From Streptomyces sp. NRRL B-24484 (GTDB taxonomy: Bacteria > Actinomycetota > Actinomycetes > Streptomycetales > Streptomycetaceae), in the NCBI RefSeq assembly GCF_000717715.1, contig NZ_JOAI01000015.1, forward strand, positions 78,391 to 142,390: DNA of 64,000 nt, written 5' to 3'. Below, one piece after another: positions 60,419-64,000 of this stretch. Numbering within the stretch: position 1 is the stretch's first letter; each line of letters opens with the position of its first letter. The position numbers and the translations under genes were made by a program. The notes below the pieces were generated by a model. The model was not told where the DNA came from. It saw nothing but the letters and a program-made list of their open reading frames with translations, and searched no databases.

Positions 60419-62914
60419 TCAGCGTCCTGCCGAGTCCACCACCGCCGCCCACTCGTCGAGCAGCTGCTCGGTGGCCTCGTCGTCCGGGCCCTCCGCCCAC
60501 AGGTGGGTGACCGCCTCGGCCGGGTCCGGCAGGACGAGCGTCCAGCGTCCGTCCGCCTCGACCACGCGCACGCCGTCCGTGGTGTCCAGCCGCCGGCTGC
60601 CGGCCGCCTCCACCACCGAACGCATCACCATGCCCTTGGCCGCCCACGGCGTCGCGATGTCGCGCCGCCTGATGTGCGCCTGCGGGATCCGGGCGTCGAT
60701 CTGGCTCAGCGTGAGCTGGGTGCGGGCCACCAGGCCGACCAGTCGGACGAACGCCGCCGGACCGTCCAGCACACCGCTGAACTCGGGCACCACGAACCCG
60801 CCGCGCCCGTCGCCGCCGAACACCGTGCCCTCCTCGGCGGCCGCCTTCGCCAGGTCGTCCGGCGAGGTGGTCGTCCAGGTGACCTGGGTGCCGTGGTACG
60901 CGGCGACCTGCTCGGCGATCCGGGTCGTGGTGACGGGCAGCGCCACCTGGCCGCTGCGGCGCTCGGCCGCGACCAGATCGAGCAGCACCAGCAACGCCCG
61001 GTCGTCCTGGATCACCCGGCCGAGCTCGTCGACGAACGACACCCGCTCGCCGACCGGGTCGAAGCGCACGCCGAACGCGGCCCGCGAGGAGGCCACCAGC
61101 TCGCCCAGCCTGGCCAGCGCGGCCCGCCGCTCCTCGGCGTCCTCGGTCGGCCGGGCCTCGTCCAGACCGCTGTCGACCGTGAGCGCCTCGACACCGAGCC
61201 GGCCGAGGATGCTCGGCAGGACGAGCCCGGCACTGCCGTGCGCGGCGTCCACGACGACCTTCAGACCGGCCTCGCGCACCCCGCTGGTGTCGACCGACCG
61301 CAGCAGGTTCCGCGCGTACGAGTCGAACACGCTGGACGGATGCAGCAGGTCGCCGATCTCACCGGGGAAGGCCCGCCGGAACTCCTGGCGCGCGTACACG
61401 CGGTCCAGCTTCCGCTGGCTGGCCTGCGAGAGGTCGGCGCCGGCCCCGTCGAAGAAGAGGATGTCCAGCGAGTCCGGCACACCCGGTGTGGTCCGCAGGA
61501 AGATGCCGCCCGAACTGCCGCGCGCGGTGTTCTGCCGCGCGACCGGCATCGGTACGTTCTCGAGGTCGCGGACGTCGATCGCGCTGGTCTGCAGCGCCGA
61601 GATCATCGCCCGCTTGAGCGCCCGCGCACCGCGCGAGTGGTCACGCGCGATGGTGACGGTCGCCCCCTTCTTCAGGGTGGTGGCGTACGCACCGGCCAGC
61701 CGCACCGCGAGCTCCGGCGTGATCTCCACGTTCAGGATGCCGGAGACGCCGCGCACACCGAAGAGGTGCTCCTGGCCGCGGGACTCCCAGATCACCGAGG
61801 TGTTGACGACCGCACCGGCCTCGATGGTCTTGAACGGGTAGACCCGGACGTTGCCCGCAAGCAGCGACTCCTCGCCGATCAGGCACTCGTCGCCGATCAC
61901 CGCGCCCTCGTCGATCCGCGCGGCCCGCATCACGTCGGTGTTCTTGCCGATCACGCAACCCCGCAGGTTGCTCTGCGGCCCGACGTACACGTTGTCGTGG
62001 ATCACGGCCTTGTGCAGGAAGGCGCCGCGCTTGACGACCACGTTGCTGCCCAGCACGGTGTGCTCGCGCAGTTCCACCCCGGCCTCGACCTTGGCGTAGT
62101 CGCCGATGTACAGCGGACCGCGCAGCACCGCCTCCGGGTCGACCTCGGCTCCCTCGGCCACCCACACGCCGGGCGAGATCTCGAAGCCGTCCAGCTCGAC
62201 GTCGACCTTGCTCTCCAGGACGTCGGCCTGGGCCTTCAGGTAGCTCTCGTGGGTGCCCACGTCCTCCCAGTAGCCCTCGGCGACGTAGCCGTAGACCGGC
62301 TTGCCCTCCTTGAGCAACTGCGGGAAGACGTCGCTCGACCAGTCGACCGACTCGCCGGCCGCCACGTACGAGAAGACCTCGGGCTCCATGACGTAGATGC
62401 CGGTGTTCACGGTGTCGGAGAAGACCTGGCCCCAGGTCGGCTTCTCGAGGAACCTCTCGACCCGCCCCTCGTCGTCCGTGATCGTGATGCCGAACTCCAG
62501 CGGGTTCGGCACCCGGGTCAGGCAGACGGTGACCAGTGCACCCTTCTCCCGGTGGAAGGCGATCAGCTCGGAAAGATCGAAATCGGTGAGCGCGTCACCG
62601 GAGATCACCAGAAACGAGTCGTCCTTGAGCGCGTCCTCGGCGTTCTTCACACTGCCCGCGGTACCGAGCGGGATCTCTTCATTGGCATAGGTGAGGTTCA
62701 TCCCCAGCTCTTCGCCGTCCCCGAAGTAGTTCTTCACCAGGGAGGCCAGGAACTGGACGGTCACCACGGTGTCCGTGAGACCGTGCCGCCGTAGCAGCCG
62801 TAGTACGTGCTCCATGATCGGCCGGTTGGCCACCGGCAGCAACGGCTTGGGCATGCTCGACGTCATCGGACGGAGTCGAGTGCCTTCGCCACCTGCCATC
62901 ACAACGGCTTTCAT
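60419..62914 (-). CDS. Mannose-1-phosphate guanylyltransferase-like protein fused to a mutase-like domain
   Basis: An 831-residue three-part protein. Residues 1-235 are a nucleotidyltransferase (MKAVVMAGGEGTRLRPMTSSMPKPLLPV, SGDALTDFDL). Residues 250-380 form a left-handed beta-helix of hexapeptide repeats (for example GDECLIGEESLLAGN). Residues 385-831 resemble phosphomannomutase, but the catalytic TASHNP loop is replaced by LRTTPGVPDS and the DGDGDR metal loop by FDPVGERV, so mutase activity is doubtful. GDP-mannose or a related nucleotide sugar for glycan synthesis is the expected product. The gene follows the phosphatidyltransferase on the same strand. Confidence 0.88.
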   Translation of the reverse strand: MKAVVMAGGEGTRLRPMTSSMPKPLLPVANRPIMEHVLRLLRRHGLTDTVVTVQFLASLVKNYFGDGEELGMNLTYANEEIPLGTAGSVKNAEDALKDDSFLVISGDALTDFDLSELIAFHREKGALVTVCLTRVPNPLEFGITITDDEGRVERFLEKPTWGQVFSDTVNTGIYVMEPEVFSYVAAGESVDWSSDVFPQLLKEGKPVYGYVAEGYWEDVGTHESYLKAQADVLESKVDVELDGFEISPGVWVAEGAEVDPEAVLRGPLYIGDYAKVEAGVELREHTVLGSNVVVKRGAFLHKAVIHDNVYVGPQSNLRGCVIGKNTDVMRAARIDEGAVIGDECLIGEESLLAGNVRVYPFKTIEAGAVVNTSVIWESRGQEHLFGVRGVSGILNVEITPELAVRLAGAYATTLKKGATVTIARDHSRGARALKRAMISALQTSAIDVRDLENVPMPVARQNTARGSSGGIFLRTTPGVPDSLDILFFDGAGADLSQASQRKLDRVYARQEFRRAFPGEIGDLLHPSSVFDSYARNLLRSVDTSGVREAGLKVVVDAAHGSAGLVLPSILGRLGVEALTVDSGLDEARPTEDAEERRAALARLGELVASSRAAFGVRFDPVGERVSFVDELGRVIQDDRALLVLLDLVAAERRSGQVALPVTTTRIAEQVAAYHGTQVTWTTTSPDDLAKAAAEEGTVFGGDGRGGFVVPEFSGVLDGPAAFVRLVGLVARTQLTLSQIDARIPQAHIRRRDIATPWAAKGMVMRSVVEAAGSRRLDTTDGVRVVEADGRWTLVLPDPAEAVTHLWAEGPDDEATEQLLDEWAAVVDSAGR

Positions 62915-63059
62915 TCGGGTGCGTCCTCCTTCGCGGTGGTGAACCCTGCAGATCCATCAAACCGTTCCAGAGCTTCTCTACCCGGATAAAAACGTCCGAC
63001 TCACCGTGTCGTGGCAAGTCGGACGTGGAGATCTTGTCAGCAGCGTGCAAACGGCCCGC

Positions 63060-63671
63060 TCAAACGGCGGCCGTACGGTCCGCCAGCACCAGCTGCCGGG
63101 CCTGGACGGCATAGAGGATGCCGGCCCACCAGTAGAGCACCGTGCCCCACCAGATGAATGCCCAGCTGACCGGCTCGGCCACCGTGGCGAGCCAGCTCTC
63201 CCCGTTGCCCAGCAGCAGAAGCGGAAACGCGTACATCAGATTGAACGTGGCCGCCTTCCCCAGGAAACTCACCTGGAGCGGCCCGTAACCGTGCCGGTTG
63301 AGAATGGGAAGCAGCGAGCCGATGAACAGCTCGCGCGCCAGCAGCACGATCGTCACCCACAGCGGCAGGATCTCACGCCACGTCAGACCGACGAGGGTGG
63401 AGAGCACGTAGAGCCGGTCCGCCGCCGGATCCAGGATCTGGCCCAGCCGGCTCACCTGGCCCCAGCGCCGCGCGAGCTTGCCGTCCAGGTAGTCGCTGAC
63501 ACCGCTGAGCATCAGCACGACGATCGCCCAGCCGTCGTTCTCGGGCCCGCCGAAGACCGGCCAGAGGATCAGCCACAGGAAGATGGGCACGCCCACCAGC
63601 CGTGCCATGCTCAGCAGGTTGGGGATGGTGAGGACGCGGTCCGTCTGCACGCGCGTCTCCTGAACCTCCAC
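63060..63671 (-). CDS. CDP-alcohol phosphatidyltransferase family protein
   Basis: A 203-residue membrane enzyme with the CDP-alcohol phosphotransferase signature at about residues 58-83: DYLDGKLARRWGQVSRLGQILDPAADR. About six helices are visible (for example FLWLILWPVFG and ILPLWVTIVLLARELFI). It joins an alcohol such as glycerol-3-phosphate or inositol phosphate to CDP-diacylglycerol. GTG 63671 is chosen because AGGAGG lies seven bases upstream and relatives begin VEVQETRVQTD; the in-frame ATG at 63716 lacks such a site. It lies 60 bp downstream of the rrn terminator. Confidence 0.9.
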   Translation of the reverse strand: MEVQETRVQTDRVLTIPNLLSMARLVGVPIFLWLILWPVFGGPENDGWAIVVLMLSGVSDYLDGKLARRWGQVSRLGQILDPAADRLYVLSTLVGLTWREILPLWVTIVLLARELFIGSLLPILNRHGYGPLQVSFLGKAATFNLMYAFPLLLLGNGESWLATVAEPVSWAFIWWGTVLYWWAGILYAVQARQLVLADRTAAV

Positions 63672-63730
63672 CTGGGATCCTCCTGCCAGCTGTACCGCCG
63701 TGAACGTGTGCGGCATTGACCTTACAACAA

Positions 63731-63762
63731 CAAAGCCCCCACCCTGATGGGTGGGGGCTTTG
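63731..63762 (-). terminator. Rho-independent terminator of the rrn operon
   Basis: Perfect 14-bp stem (63731-63744 with 63749-63762), loop of four, followed on the minus strand by a U-rich TTGTTGTTG tract. It is 13 bp beyond the 5S 3' end. Confidence 0.9.
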
Positions 63763-63774
63763 CCATGAAGAATT

Positions 63775-63879
63775 GTTCGGCGGCGTCCTACTCTCCCACA
63801 GGGTCCCCCCTGCAGTACCATCGGCGCTACGAGGCTTAGCTTCCGGGTTCGGAATGTAACCGGGCATGACCACCGAAAC
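63775..63879 (-). rRNA. 5S ribosomal RNA, shortened in the helix II/loop B region
   Basis: The minus strand reads GTTTCGGTGGTCAT, then directly GCCCGGTTACATTCCGAAC, GAAGCTAAGCCTCGTAGCG, CCGATGGTACTGCAGGGGGG and GGGAGAGTAGGACGCCGCCG, all typical of streptomycete 5S. Helix I ends pair correctly. The total is 105 nt; streptomycete 5S is about 119 nt. The missing 14 nt fall between GGTCAT and GCCCGG, where the 5' strand of helix II (pairing with CCTCGTAGCGC) and loop B belong. Confidence 0.9.
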
Positions 63880-63955
63880 ACTATGAAACTCTCCGACACA
63901 GACATGGGCCTGTTCGTGGTTTCAGAACCAACACAGTGGACGCGAGCAACTGAGG

Positions 63956-64000
63956 ACAAGCCCTCGGCCTATTAGTACCGGTCAACTCCACCCATTACTG
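63956..64000 (-). rRNA. 23S ribosomal RNA, 3' end (partial)
   Basis: On the minus strand the sequence ends GACCGGTACTAATAGGCC then GAGGGCTTG, the conserved 3' end of actinobacterial 23S rRNA. The gene runs off the right edge. About 76 bp of spacer separate it from the 5S gene; the exact end is approximate. Confidence 0.92.

Noticed and set aside
60269..62794. Long plus-strand open frame opposite the guanylyltransferase
   Set aside because: No start signals and no recognisable domain; the opposite strand encodes a clear enzyme in a conserved operon.

Overview
The window is one uninterrupted piece of a high-GC actinomycete chromosome, most likely Streptomyces or the related genus Kitasatospora. 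The evidence is GC above 70%, frequent GTG starts, many leaderless promoters (a TANNNT -10 box a few bases before the start codon), an rrn operon without spacer tRNAs, and families typical of these genera (SCO5389-like protein, DUF5999, DUF2630, GarA-like FHA protein, MocR regulators). From memory, the block gcvP - dinB - MerR - bifunctional nuclease - FtsR - FHA - DUF881 - Sbp - DUF881 - guanylyltransferase - CDP-alcohol phosphatidyltransferase matches the order around SCO1378-SCO1389 of S. coelicolor. No prophage, insertion sequence, CRISPR array, tRNA or antibiotic gene cluster was seen.

Layout. 1-2.8 kb: efeO (3' part), efeB, efeU, an elemental/ferrous iron uptake operon closed by a strong hairpin. 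2.8-6.3 kb: an alcohol dehydrogenase and aldehyde dehydrogenase operon facing a TetR regulator, with a near-perfect palindrome on the dehydrogenase promoter. 6.3-9.3 kb: a ketopantoate-reductase-like enzyme, then nsrR and hmp for nitric oxide sensing and detoxification. 9.3-12.1 kb: MFS exporter and MarR regulator around an array of 18-bp-spaced repeats, and a LysE-type exporter. 12-24 kb: mixed metabolic and unknown genes (UBP zinc finger, DUF2797, two alpha/beta hydrolases, SGNH hydrolase, a ferritin-like protein lacking ferroxidase residues, DUF2630, SCO5389-like protein behind a Zur-like box, PfkB kinase, DJ-1/PfpI protein, tyrosine phosphatase, PHP phosphoesterase, AurF-type oxygenase, VIT iron transporter without a nearby stop). 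24-36.4 kb: MFS exporter, purB, MarR, a DUF3037/HipA-like kinase pair, type II NADH dehydrogenase, a secreted GH47 mannosidase, a secreted SGNH hydrolase, and a MocR regulator divergent from two flavin split-barrel genes. 36.4-45 kb: sugar porter, dienelactone hydrolase, MFS, HAD protein, NTF2-like protein, CPBP protease, a GCS2-type ligase and two small proteins. 45.2-48.5 kb: gcvP behind a tandem glycine riboswitch. 48.7-51.7 kb: a PRC-barrel/DUF2382 protein and an MFS exporter with a 30-bp palindromic operator. 51.9-63.7 kb: a mostly minus-strand block from the phosphatidyltransferase through nucleotide-sugar, envelope, signalling and division-regulation genes to DNA polymerase IV. 63.7-64 kb: 3' end of an rrn operon (partial 23S and a 5S) on the minus strand.

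How the genes fit together. Several regulator-target pairs are readable from the DNA: TetR with ADH/ALDH, NsrR with Hmp, MarR with its exporter, MocR with the split-barrel pair, glycine riboswitch with gcvP. The right-hand block looks like a core cell-envelope and division neighbourhood. The most unusual observations are a 5S rRNA copy shorter than expected by about 14 nt exactly where the 5' strand of helix II should be, the coupled HipA-like kinase/DUF3037 pair, a guanylyltransferase whose mutase-like half has lost its catalytic motifs, a VIT gene reading through its convergent neighbour, and several unassigned palindromic operators.
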